DNA from: Mesorhizobium sp. LMG 17147
Lineage (GTDB): Bacteria; Pseudomonadota; Alphaproteobacteria; Rhizobiales; Rhizobiaceae
Length of the DNA: 64,000 bases
NCBI RefSeq assembly: GCF_024297145.1
Contig: NZ_JANCTC010000018.1
Coordinates: forward strand, 1 to 64,000
Reading direction: 5' to 3'
Part shown: piece by piece, positions 16,014-22,563 of the stretch
Layout: each line of letters begins with the position of its first letter
How positions within the stretch are numbered: position 1 is the stretch's first letter
Made by a program: the position numbers and the translations under genes
Notes under the pieces: model-generated
Database searches by the model: none
The model's input: the letters and a program-made list of their open reading frames with translations, nothing else
What the model was told of the DNA's origin: nothing

Positions 16014-16463
16014 TCATGCCGCTCTGGCCAAAGACTGCATCGCCTGAACGGAAGCTCCAAGCACCGCCTGTGCGGTGTCGGCCTGCCTTTCATCGACATG
16101 CGCCAGCACCAGAATCACACCCTGTTCGGCATCCCGCCGGCCTGGCTGCCTGCCGCTAGCGGACGATGTGTCGAAAAGCCTGCCGGCAACGCAGCCCAGG
16201 ACCGCGCCGACGAGGGCCGATGCCAGCCATCCCGCGCCGACGGGATCGATGCCTGGGATATCAAAGGCGCCGAGGCCGGCCAACAAACCCGCCGCCGCGC
16301 CAAGGGCGGCACCGCTGCCTGGACCGCGCAAGACGGCGCCGATTTCATCATCGTAGGGTCCGATGACGCTGATCTGGTGGCGCGCAATTCCTGCCGCCTG
16401 AAGCGTTTCGACGGCACGCGCGGCCTGGTCATGGGAATCGAAAAGTCTGCTGATTGTTCGCAT
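16014..16463 (-). CDS. General stress protein 17M-like protein
   Basis: A 149-aa protein. The N-terminal 45 residues (RTISRLFDSHDQAARAV... ISVIGPYDDE) match the YflT/GSP17M-like fold seen in general stress proteins. The middle (about residues 50-96) is a glycine/alanine-rich hydrophobic hairpin, GSGAALGAAAGLLAGLG, that could enter membranes. The start at 16463 was chosen because homology to this family begins there. It belongs to the stress-response cluster around EcfG promoters, although no perfect promoter match was found directly upstream of this gene. Biochemical function is unknown. Confidence 0.65.
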   Translation of the reverse strand: MRTISRLFDSHDQAARAVETLQAAGIARHQISVIGPYDDEIGAVLRGPGSGAALGAAAGLLAGLGAFDIPGIDPVGAGWLASALVGAVLGCVAGRLFDTSSASGRQPGRRDAEQGVILVLAHVDERQADTAQAVLGASVQAMQSLARAA

Positions 16464-16546
16464 TGAAACTGCCTGTGAGGATCCCCGGCCGTCCATGTAC
16501 GGCGGGTTCCTGCCGAGCGACGACGCCGCGGAGCCGCCTACGCGAA

Positions 16547-16581
16547 CGTCACCCGCCGCTCGTTCTGAGCGGCGGGTGACG
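16547..16581. terminator. Perfect 15-bp hairpin after DUF1236 gene
   Basis: CGTCACCCGCCGCTC and GAGCGGCGGGTGACG pair perfectly around a 5-nt loop. It lies 19 bp past the stop of the minus-strand DUF1236 gene and upstream of the next minus-strand gene. There is no T-run, so it may be a partial terminator or an mRNA-stabilising structure. Confidence 0.55.
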
Positions 16582-16599
16582 GCTGCCTGAATTTTCACG

Positions 16600-16899
16600 T
16601 CACTCGATGATCTTGACGATCTTGCGCGTGCCGGGATCGACGACGACGGTGCGGTTGTCGACGACGACATAGCGGTATTTGACGTTGGGGACCTCATGAA
16701 GCTCGACGGTATCGGGAAGTGTCGAGCCGATATTGAGCTCCACCCCAGGGATTTTCACCGAGGCCAGCGGCTGCTTCTTCACATACTCCTTGATGACCGT
16801 TTCCTGCTCCGGCTCGATGACGACGTCTTGCGCCGCAACGGCTCCGACGCCTGCCAGTAGCAGAAATCCCGCCACTGCGGTGGATAAATGCATTTTCAT
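16600..16899 (-). CDS. DUF1236 exported protein
   Basis: A 99-aa protein with a clear signal peptide (MKMHLSTAVAGFLLLAGVGAVAAQ, cleavage near residue 23). The rest matches the DUF1236 family, common in Rhizobiales and of unknown function: VPNVKYRYVVVDNRTVVVDP. The start is supported by GGAGACGACC immediately before the ATG. A perfect EcfG-type promoter lies 51 bp upstream. It is thus likely a periplasmic protein of the general stress response. Confidence 0.8.
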   Translation of the reverse strand: MKMHLSTAVAGFLLLAGVGAVAAQDVVIEPEQETVIKEYVKKQPLASVKIPGVELNIGSTLPDTVELHEVPNVKYRYVVVDNRTVVVDPGTRKIVKIIE

Positions 16900-16949
16900 G
16901 GTCGTCTCCTTTGCGAACTCGGTCCGCTCTTCACGCCAAGGCTCACTCG

Positions 16950-16974
16950 AACGGAAGGCAGCTGAAAACGTTCC
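16950..16974 (-). promoter_or_regulatory. EcfG (general stress response) promoter
   Basis: On the minus strand GGAAC is followed after 16 bases by CGTT. This is an exact match to the GGAAC-N16/17-CGTT consensus of the alphaproteobacterial general stress sigma factor EcfG. It is 51 bp upstream of the DUF1236 start codon, at suitable spacing. Confidence 0.8.
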
Positions 16975-17076
16975 GTCGACGGGGCTTCGGTCCCGCCCGG
17001 CAGGGACCAACCGACGTGTTACCGCAGGACCTAAGTCTGATCCGTGCGCGCAAAGGGTGGGTTTGCCGCGTGACCC

Positions 17077-17102
17077 GGAACCGGTGGCGGCGCGTGGCCG
17101 TT
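17077..17102 (+). promoter_or_regulatory. EcfG (general stress response) promoter
   Basis: GGAAC, 17 bases, CGTT on the plus strand, an exact consensus match. The first possible start codon downstream with a ribosome site is the 30-codon ORF at 17130, and DUF3606 and DUF6894 genes follow. Together with the minus-strand promoter at 16950-16974 it forms a divergent stress-regulated region. Confidence 0.8.
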
Positions 17103-17129
17103 TCTGGCTGCACGTGCCGGGAGGATTCC

Positions 17130-17222
17130 ATGGAAAAGTCGACGGTTGCTCGCACCGATCTTGGCTGTTCCACTCCGATCGAACCCGACAGCTGCGCAGC
17201 CTGTCCCTTCCTGCGCCGATAG
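17130..17222 (+). CDS. Putative 30-aa Cys-rich small protein
   Basis: A short ORF with an excellent ribosome site (GGGAGGATTCC) before its ATG, and 28 bp downstream of an exact EcfG promoter. The peptide carries three cysteines in its second half (GC...SCAAC) and ends FLRR. The CAAC spacing could bind metal or form disulfides, but no family is recognised. It lies upstream of the DUF3606 gene in the same direction. The call rests on signal placement, not on homology. Confidence 0.5.
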   Translation: MEKSTVARTDLGCSTPIEPDSCAACPFLRR

Positions 17223-17319
17223 GTTCGCCCGTCACCTTGTGGCGAGCGAAACCTCAAATTGCTGCGTGCGTCAAAGCTGACCCCCGAAAGCGAAGAGAGA
17301 AGGGGCGAGGAGAACAGAA

Positions 17320-17511
17320 ATGGCCGACGACAAGAGCAAGCGAGACTTCAGCGACCGCAAGCGTGTTTCGGTGGATGAGTATTACGAGGTCGAATATTTC
17401 GCGCGGGAAAATGGTGTTTCGCCCAGCCAGGTGAGCAAGCTGATCAAAAGGACCGGCGGCGACCGGATGATCCTCTCGCAGGCGGTGAAGGCATTGCGCG
17501 AGCGCAAGTGA
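17320..17511 (+). CDS. DUF3606 domain protein
   Basis: A 63-aa protein of the DUF3606 family, small soluble rhizobial proteins of unknown function. It has the pattern SVDEYYEVEYFARENGVS followed by a helix-turn-helix-like VSKLIKRTGGDR and a basic tail. A purine-rich site (GAGGAGAA) precedes the ATG. It is about 220 bp downstream of an EcfG promoter and is likely part of the stress-induced transcript that includes the 30-aa ORF. Confidence 0.8.
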   Translation: MADDKSKRDFSDRKRVSVDEYYEVEYFARENGVSPSQVSKLIKRTGGDRMILSQAVKALRERK

Positions 17512-17613
17512 GATGGTGGCGAAGCCAACGGTGGAGAGGCACTGATCGCGATTGGCCGAGATCGCGGCCATCGGCCGACAACGTTCCCGGATGCCGAGCT
17601 TCGGCCAAGCGCA

Positions 17614-17880
17614 ATGCCCCGCTACTTCCTTGATTCCGATGAAGACGGAATCGTCTATTCCGACGATCAGGGAACCTTATATGACAATTTCCCGCTGGTC
17701 AGGAAAGAAGCCCTTCGCACATTGGCCGAGATGGCCAGGGATGGCCTTCCTCACCGCAGGATTGCAGTCAAGGTCCGGGACGACCATGGCGGTCTGGTCC
17801 TTGAAGTGGCTTTGACCTTAGCCGTCGAAACGCGGCATTTCGACGAGCGTATTTTCCAGATCGACTTGCGCACGAACTGA
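17614..17880 (+). CDS. DUF6894 family protein
   Basis: An 88-aa protein with the hallmark MPRYFLDSDEDG start and LVRKEALRTLAEMARDG middle of the DUF6894 group, abundant in Rhizobiales and of unknown function. It is small and soluble with no signal peptide. It follows the DUF3606 gene by 102 bp on the same strand. The next feature downstream is another EcfG-like promoter with its own terminated transcript. Confidence 0.75.
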   Translation: MPRYFLDSDEDGIVYSDDQGTLYDNFPLVRKEALRTLAEMARDGLPHRRIAVKVRDDHGGLVLEVALTLAVETRHFDERIFQIDLRTN

Positions 17881-17941
17881 CGCCTCGATCGTCATCGCGC
17901 CGACCATGAGGTTTCTGGTGCAGCCGCATCTTCCCTAGACT

Positions 17942-17966
17942 GGAACATTAGAAGTCTCTAATTGTT
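17942..17966 (+). promoter_or_regulatory. EcfG-like promoter before putative sRNA
   Basis: GGAAC, 16 bases, TGTT on the plus strand. The -35 box is exact; the -10 has T in place of the first C. Transcription from here would start near 17973 and meet a strong terminator at 18026-18064, with no coding ORF between. Confidence 0.6.
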
Positions 17967-17972
17967 ATCTTA

Positions 17973-18064
17973 AGCAGCGGGAACCTCCCGGGTTTCTGCT
18001 GCAGATCGGGGTGCAAACCCGGTCGGCCCGCGCCCTCCGCCAGAGGCGCGGGCTTCGTTTGTTT
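17973..18064 (+). ncRNA. Putative stress-induced small RNA (~90 nt)
   Basis: The segment between the EcfG-like promoter and a strong intrinsic terminator is non-coding and highly structured. AGCAG/CTGCT arms enclose GGGA-ACC-TCCC, and an alternative stem is CCGGGTTT with AAACCCGG. The terminator is GCCCGCGCC (18026-18034) pairing with GGCGCGGGC (18045-18053), then a T-rich tail. An exposed C-rich loop and EcfG control recall GsrN of Caulobacter, but no sequence relation was established. Ends are approximate. Confidence 0.55.
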
Positions 18065-18163
18065 AGCCGATGCGCAACGCTGTTCGGCAGCAGCATATTG
18101 GAGACCTGCGGGAGCATTCGTAGCATCAGTCGCTACCGCGGCGCCCTGGCGCCCAGGCAACGG

Positions 18164-18193
18164 AGCCCGTCGTCCGACAGGGCGGCGGGCTTT
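18164..18193 (+). terminator. Terminator-like hairpin
   Basis: AGCCCGTCGTCC (18164-18175) pairs with GGGCGGCGGGCT (18180-18191), including G-T wobbles, around a 4-nt loop and is followed by TTT. It ends a second structured, non-coding stretch (18065-18163) that could be a read-through product or an independent small RNA. No promoter match was seen. Confidence 0.45.
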
Positions 18194-18220
18194 GACCCCT
18201 TTGCGCAATCGGTGGAATTC

Positions 18221-18355
18221 TGGCCGGCGCCGATTCGTGTGGCATGGGTAAGGTGCCCCGACGCAGCGCCGGCCAAGCGGAAATCAGGTCCGCCGCAGCC
18301 AGATAGTAGCCGGGTCAGCGCGGCAGGGAATTGCGTGATCGCGGAAGCTGCCGCT
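18221..18355. repeat. Imperfect ~135-bp direct repeat, copy 1
   Basis: It starts TGGCCGGCGC and shares with 18950-19090 the blocks GCGCCGGCCA, AATCAGGTCCGCCGC, CGCGGCAG and GCGTGATCGCGGAA in the same order. Within each copy GGCCGGCGC pairs with GCGCCGGCC about 40 nt away. The copies flank the VanZ-family gene. No ORF fits the repeat. Confidence 0.65.
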
Positions 18356-18423
18356 GGCCTATTGCACTCGCCACGAGCCCGGCCTGTGCAGCGGCTGACC
18401 CGAGGCATTCATTCATTCTGACG

Positions 18424-18897
18424 ATGCACCGGACGCCCGGACAGCAGAAATTGGACGCCGCGCTCGCTCTGGCCGGTGGTGTTACCCCCGCAGATTTCGG
18501 ACGAAAGGCCATTTTATCCTTGTTGCGCCTGGATTCCTATCAGATCGTGGCAAGGATTGCCTTTCCGGCCGCGTTTGCCGGCGTTCTGCTGTTCGCCCTT
18601 TTGCCGGAGCAGCTCCTGCTGGGTCTTGGCCTGGCTTTCACGTTTGATCACGACAAGCTCAATCACGCCGCCGCCTTCGTCGTCCTGGCGGCTCTCGGAA
18701 GTCTCGGCTGGCCGGAACGCAAGGCGAAGCTGATCGTACTGCTCGTTCTCACGGGCGCAGCGATCGAGGGGCTTCAGGCCGTGCAACTGATAGGGCGCGA
18801 CCCGGATCTGTTCGACTGGGTTGCCGACTGCGTGGGAATTGCGTGCGGACTGATGGTTGCAGGCTGGACAAAGCGGCTCGCTGGCGGATTGCCATAG
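18424..18897 (+). CDS. VanZ-family membrane protein
   Basis: A 157-aa protein with four hydrophobic segments after residue 40 and the VanZ-like pattern DHDKLNHAAAFVVLAALG followed later by EGLQAVQ and DLFDWVADCVGI. VanZ relatives are small membrane proteins of unclear role. Only one member confers teicoplanin resistance, and no such role is implied here. The start at 18424 is uncertain, since no good ribosome site is visible and an open frame continues upstream through the repeat. The gene lies between two direct repeats. Confidence 0.65.
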   Translation: MHRTPGQQKLDAALALAGGVTPADFGRKAILSLLRLDSYQIVARIAFPAAFAGVLLFALLPEQLLLGLGLAFTFDHDKLNHAAAFVVLAALGSLGWPERKAKLIVLLVLTGAAIEGLQAVQLIGRDPDLFDWVADCVGIACGLMVAGWTKRLAGGLP

Positions 18898-18949
18898 GTG
18901 CTGACAGCTCAACGGCGCCGGCGCACCCGCGCTCCAGGGTTGTGAAAAA

Positions 18950-19090
18950 TGGCCGGCGCCACTTGGGGGGCGCGTTGGGGTAAGTTGCCTGATCGAGCGC
19001 CGGCCAGGCGGAAAAATCAGGTCCGCCGCAAAATAGCGTAGCAGGAATGGCAATGCGCGGCAGTAGCGTGATCGCGGAATGTCCGCTCTC
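18950..19090. repeat. Imperfect ~135-bp direct repeat, copy 2
   Basis: Second copy of the element at 18221-18355. Here, read on the minus strand, the GGCCGGCGC/GCGCCGGCC stem is followed by ATTTTTC, so it can act as an intrinsic terminator of a minus-strand transcript. That supports a structured RNA or a mobile non-coding element as the repeated unit. Confidence 0.6.
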
Positions 19091-19119
19091 GCGCCTCCGG
19101 TGCGGTGACCCGTTTTGGG

Positions 19120-19228
19120 TCAACAATTCTGGCACCTGAATTGCACTGTAAGCAATGCCGGGGAACACTCCGGCGATCGTCCCCGAATATGGGGCCTCGC
19201 CGCTTCGCAAATGGAGCGGCGGGCCTTT
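19120..19228 (+). ncRNA. Putative structured RNA with terminator
   Basis: Four successive hairpins are visible: TTGC/GCAA, GCCGG/CCGGC, CCCC/GGGG, and a long terminator GGCC(T)CGCCGCT/AGCGGCGGGCC at about 19193-19224, followed by TTTTT. No ORF fits. The run of tight stems closed by a textbook terminator suggests a small RNA. The promoter and 5' end could not be placed. Confidence 0.45.
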
Positions 19229-19406
19229 TTGTAAAGTTCGGTGGCGTCGAAGGTCTCCGACGCGTGGGCGTCGAAAAGCGGCCGATCAGCGGCTTGGCTG
19301 ACCACGGTGCGCTTGCCCGATTTTCCCGATCAAGTGCTTATTCTCACAACAGAAATTCTACCTGCGCAAGCTTCTGTCCTTGACACAGGTCTCGACAACT
19401 GGATAA

Positions 19407-20114
19407 GTGGATACACAGATACGCTTTGAGCGGACCAAGGACGTGGCAGCAGACGCAATCGAGCCGTTGGGTATCACGACCGCCGAGGAGGAGGCTTATC
19501 GCCACATTCAGCGAGCCCTGAGGATGGGGCGTTACCGGGCCGGGGACCGGCTGATCCCGGAAGAGATCGCGACGGAAATCGGCATGAGCCGCATGCCGGT
19601 TCGCGAAGCATTCCGCCAACTGGCCGCGGAAGGTCTTGTGGTCATTCGCCCGAACCGTGGCTGCATCGTCGCCGGGCTTACCCTCGATGAGATCTACGAA
19701 ACCTTTGAAATACGCTCGGTGCTCGAAGGGCTGGCGGTGAGGCTTGCCATGCCGCACATCGATGTCGAAGTGTTTGAAGAACTGGAACGCCAGCTCGACC
19801 GGATGGAGCGCGCCAGCCAGACCGGCAGCAGCGACTGGGTCGTGCGCCATCAGGCCTTCCATCTGCAGATTTGCCAATTGAGCAACAGACCCAAGCTGGT
19901 CCGGCAGATTGCCAGCCTGCACGTCGTGATCGAGCCCTACCTGCGCATCTGGTTCGACTATGTCGACAAACCCGCCAGCGCGCGCGCAGAGCACGAGATC
20001 CTGATCGAGGTGTTGCGGTCAGGTGATGCCGGCAAGGCAGAGATCGTCATGCGGGATCATATCGTCGAGACAGCGCCGCTTCTGGCTAGCTTTGCAAGTC
20101 CCGGCCGCCGCTAG
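19407..20114 (+). CDS. GntR/FCD-family transcriptional regulator
   Basis: A 235-aa regulator. The N-terminal winged helix has the GntR pattern PEEIATEIGMSRMPVREAFRQLAAEGLV (about residues 51-78). An FCD ligand-binding domain follows with the typical EIRSVLEGLAVRLA start and metal-site histidines in RHQAFHLQI and in AEHEILIE. The chosen start is a GTG, the first in frame. It precedes an amino-acid importer and a gamma-glutamyltransferase-like gene on the same strand and likely responds to the imported compound. Confidence 0.85.
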   Translation: MDTQIRFERTKDVAADAIEPLGITTAEEEAYRHIQRALRMGRYRAGDRLIPEEIATEIGMSRMPVREAFRQLAAEGLVVIRPNRGCIVAGLTLDEIYETFEIRSVLEGLAVRLAMPHIDVEVFEELERQLDRMERASQTGSSDWVVRHQAFHLQICQLSNRPKLVRQIASLHVVIEPYLRIWFDYVDKPASARAEHEILIEVLRSGDAGKAEIVMRDHIVETAPLLASFASPGRR

Positions 20115-20197
20115 GAATACCATCTAAATCGTTGAAGCCGGAAGATAATCCGGCACAACGGAAGGGAACTGCCATACCGGCAAAAGAGGAGATTGAC

Positions 20198-21043
20198 ATG
20201 AAAATTAGCCGCATCGCAGCCATTGCGTCGGTCCTGTTCGGCCTGGTCCAGGCCGCTGTCGCACAAGAAACGCCAAAGGCAATTACCATTGCCACCGAAG
20301 GAGCCTACGCGCCTTGGAACTTCACAACGGCCGACGGCAAACTGGACGGCTTCGAGGTCGATCTGGCCAATGATCTGTGCGGGCGAATGAAGATCGAGTG
20401 CAAGATCGTCGCACAGGACTGGGACGGTATGATCCCCGCGCTGACCGTCGGCAAGTTCGACGTGATCATGGCGAGTATGTTCATCACTGAAAAACGTCTG
20501 AAGGTCATCGATTTTACCCAGCCATATGCCGTGGATCCCTCAGGTTTCGCGGTCGCCAAGGATAGCGAACTGGGCAAGCTCGGCATTTCCAACGAGCGGT
20601 TCAAGCTGGACAACGAAGCCTCTGCGCAGGCGGCAATCGACAGGCTCAAGCCATTGCTGAAGGGAAAGATCATTGGAGTTCAGGCTGCGACGGCAAACCT
20701 GGAATTTGTGAAAAAATACTTCTCGGACGTCGCCGAGATTCGCGAATACAAGACCACCGAGCAACACGATCTCGATCTCGCCGCGGGTCGCATCGACGCG
20801 CTCTTCGCACAGCAGACAGCGCTGGCTGCCACGCTGAGCAAACCGGAGTTCAGCGACTATACGCTTGCAGGACCAGGATTTGTCGGGGGTCTCTTCGGTC
20901 TTGGCTCCGGGGCCGGTATCCGCAAAGAGGACACCAAGCTGAAAGACATGCTCAACGGCGCCATCGACGCCGCGACCGCCGACGGCACGATCAAAACCCT
21001 GTCGCTTAAATGGCTCAAGAGCGACGTCACTCCAGTCAAGTAG
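20198..21043 (+). CDS. Amino-acid ABC transporter substrate-binding protein
   Basis: A 281-aa periplasmic protein of the polar amino-acid/opine family (SBP_bac_3). It has a signal peptide (MKISRIAAIASVLFGLVQAAVAQ), then EGAYAPWNFTTADGKLDGFEVDLA, a hallmark of lysine/arginine/ornithine or octopine/nopaline binding proteins. The ATG at 20198 is preceded by AAGAGGAG; an earlier in-frame ATG would add a non-signal extension. It heads a unit with two permeases. The substrate cannot be named; the downstream enzyme suggests a gamma-glutamyl compound. Confidence 0.88.
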   Translation: MKISRIAAIASVLFGLVQAAVAQETPKAITIATEGAYAPWNFTTADGKLDGFEVDLANDLCGRMKIECKIVAQDWDGMIPALTVGKFDVIMASMFITEKRLKVIDFTQPYAVDPSGFAVAKDSELGKLGISNERFKLDNEASAQAAIDRLKPLLKGKIIGVQAATANLEFVKKYFSDVAEIREYKTTEQHDLDLAAGRIDALFAQQTALAATLSKPEFSDYTLAGPGFVGGLFGLGSGAGIRKEDTKLKDMLNGAIDAATADGTIKTLSLKWLKSDVTPVK

Positions 21044-21112
21044 GCGCTTGCCGGCGAACGGCCATTCCTGACCCGTTCCGGAGCTTAGCCGTTCGTCCTG
21101 CCGGGGGTATCA

Positions 21113-21826
21113 ATGGTTGACGCATTCCGGCTGCTTGGTTTCCAGAACGGAGGTTGGGGGGCTGCTCTTCTCATGGCGGCCTCGGTCACAGTGCTTCTGT
21201 CTGTGCTTGGCTTTGCGCTTGGCGCTGTATTTGGCGGGCTGGCAGCGGCCGGGCGTCTCCACAACTCCCAACTGCTAAGGTTCTTGGCCCTTGGCTATTG
21301 CACGGTTTTCAGGGGCGTGCCCGACCTTCTGACCATTTATCTGCTTTACTATGGAGGTAGTGTCGCCCTGACCTCGCTTGGTCATAGCCTGGGCGGGTCC
21401 GGTTTCGTTGGCGTTCCGGCCTTTGCCACTGGAACCTTGGCTATCGCGGTCATCTCGGGCGCCTATCAAGCCGAGGTCTATCGAGGGGCTTACCTCGCCA
21501 TCGACCAGGGACAGCACGATGCCGCTTGCGCGCTTGGTCTCAACCGGCTGCAGCGGCTGCGCCAGGTTATTTTTCCCCAGCTCCTGAGATACGCGCTGCC
21601 AGGCCTCGGCAATGTGTGGCAATTGGTTCTGAAGGACTCGTCGCTGATATCGGTAATCGGCCTCGTTGAACTGATGCGCCAGGCACAGATCGCCGCAGGT
21701 TCGACCCGTGAACCGTTCATCTTCTACATTGCTGCAGCCTTGCTCTATCTGGCTATCGCTTCCGTCACGGGCAATGCCTTTTACCGTCTGGAACGAAAGG
21801 CGCCGTGGCGCGTCCGGTCGGCATGA
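21113..21826 (+). CDS. Amino-acid ABC transporter permease (HisQ-like)
   Basis: A 237-aa inner-membrane protein with about five membrane segments of the His/Glu/Gln/Arg/opine permease family. The conserved segment YCTVFRGVPDLLTIYLLYYGG lies near residues 62-82, and the cytoplasmic coupling loop AIDQGQHDAACALGL near 130-144. It is 69 bp from the binding protein gene, and its stop overlaps the start of the second permease (ATGA). It is expected to form a heterodimer with it. Confidence 0.88.
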   Translation: MVDAFRLLGFQNGGWGAALLMAASVTVLLSVLGFALGAVFGGLAAAGRLHNSQLLRFLALGYCTVFRGVPDLLTIYLLYYGGSVALTSLGHSLGGSGFVGVPAFATGTLAIAVISGAYQAEVYRGAYLAIDQGQHDAACALGLNRLQRLRQVIFPQLLRYALPGLGNVWQLVLKDSSLISVIGLVELMRQAQIAAGSTREPFIFYIAAALLYLAIASVTGNAFYRLERKAPWRVRSA

Positions 21827-22542
21827 TAGATTTCAGGTTTTTCCTCGAAATCCTGCCGAAACTACTCGCCGGCCTGCCGCTCACGATGGAACTGGCCCTG
21901 ACTTCCATCGTTGCCGGCTTCGTTCTTGCCGTCACATTGGCGCTTGCCCAGCAATCGGAATCGCCCTTCGTCGTCCTGCCGATCCGTGGCTTCGTTGCCG
22001 TGTTCAGGGGGACGCCCCTGCTGGTGCAGATTTTTCTGACCTATTATGGCCTTGGTCAGTTCCGGCACCAGCTGTCGGCAATTGGATTATGGGCCGTTTT
22101 CCGCGAACCCTACTGGTGCGCAATCATCGCGCTGACACTCAACACCACCGCCTATGGCAGTGAAATCCTCCGCGGCGCGATTCAATCGGTGCCACACGGC
22201 CTTGTCGAGGCGGCCCGGTCTGTCGGCCTGTCCACCTATTCGACCTATCGGCACGTTATCCTGCCGCTGGCCTTTCGCCAGGCGCTGCCGAGTTACGGCA
22301 ATGAAATCATCCTGATGATCAAGGGCACGTCTCTGGCTTCCATCGTGACCTTGATGGAGGTGACTGGAATTGCCCAGGGATTGATCTCCCAGACCTACCG
22401 CGCCTTTGAAGTCTTCATCTGCGCGGGCGCCATTTATCTCACTTTGAACTTCGCGATCATCCGTGCCTTGGCGGCACTCGAATACTGGATGTCGCGGCAT
22501 CTGCGGCAGCGCCCCTCGACGATGAGCGACGCCGCCTCTTGA
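21823..22542 (+). CDS. Amino-acid ABC transporter permease (HisM-like)
   Basis: A 239-aa permease and partner of the preceding one. It has the family segments FVAVFRGTPLLVQIFLTYYGL and the coupling loop AIQSVPHGLVEAARSVGLS. The start at 21823 (MIDFRFF) was chosen because it overlaps the previous stop as ATGA; an ATG 18 bp upstream is possible. No ATP-binding subunit gene follows. The next gene is a gamma-glutamyltransferase-like enzyme, so the importer must borrow an ATPase encoded elsewhere. Confidence 0.87.
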   Translation: MIDFRFFLEILPKLLAGLPLTMELALTSIVAGFVLAVTLALAQQSESPFVVLPIRGFVAVFRGTPLLVQIFLTYYGLGQFRHQLSAIGLWAVFREPYWCAIIALTLNTTAYGSEILRGAIQSVPHGLVEAARSVGLSTYSTYRHVILPLAFRQALPSYGNEIILMIKGTSLASIVTLMEVTGIAQGLISQTYRAFEVFICAGAIYLTLNFAIIRALAALEYWMSRHLRQRPSTMSDAAS

Positions 22543-22563
22543 GCACGACCAGAAGGGCATAGC

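Noticed and set aside
16463..16560. EcfG promoter for the GSP17M-like gene
   Set aside because: GGAAC is present on the minus strand, but the expected CGTT at 16-17 bases is replaced by CCGG.
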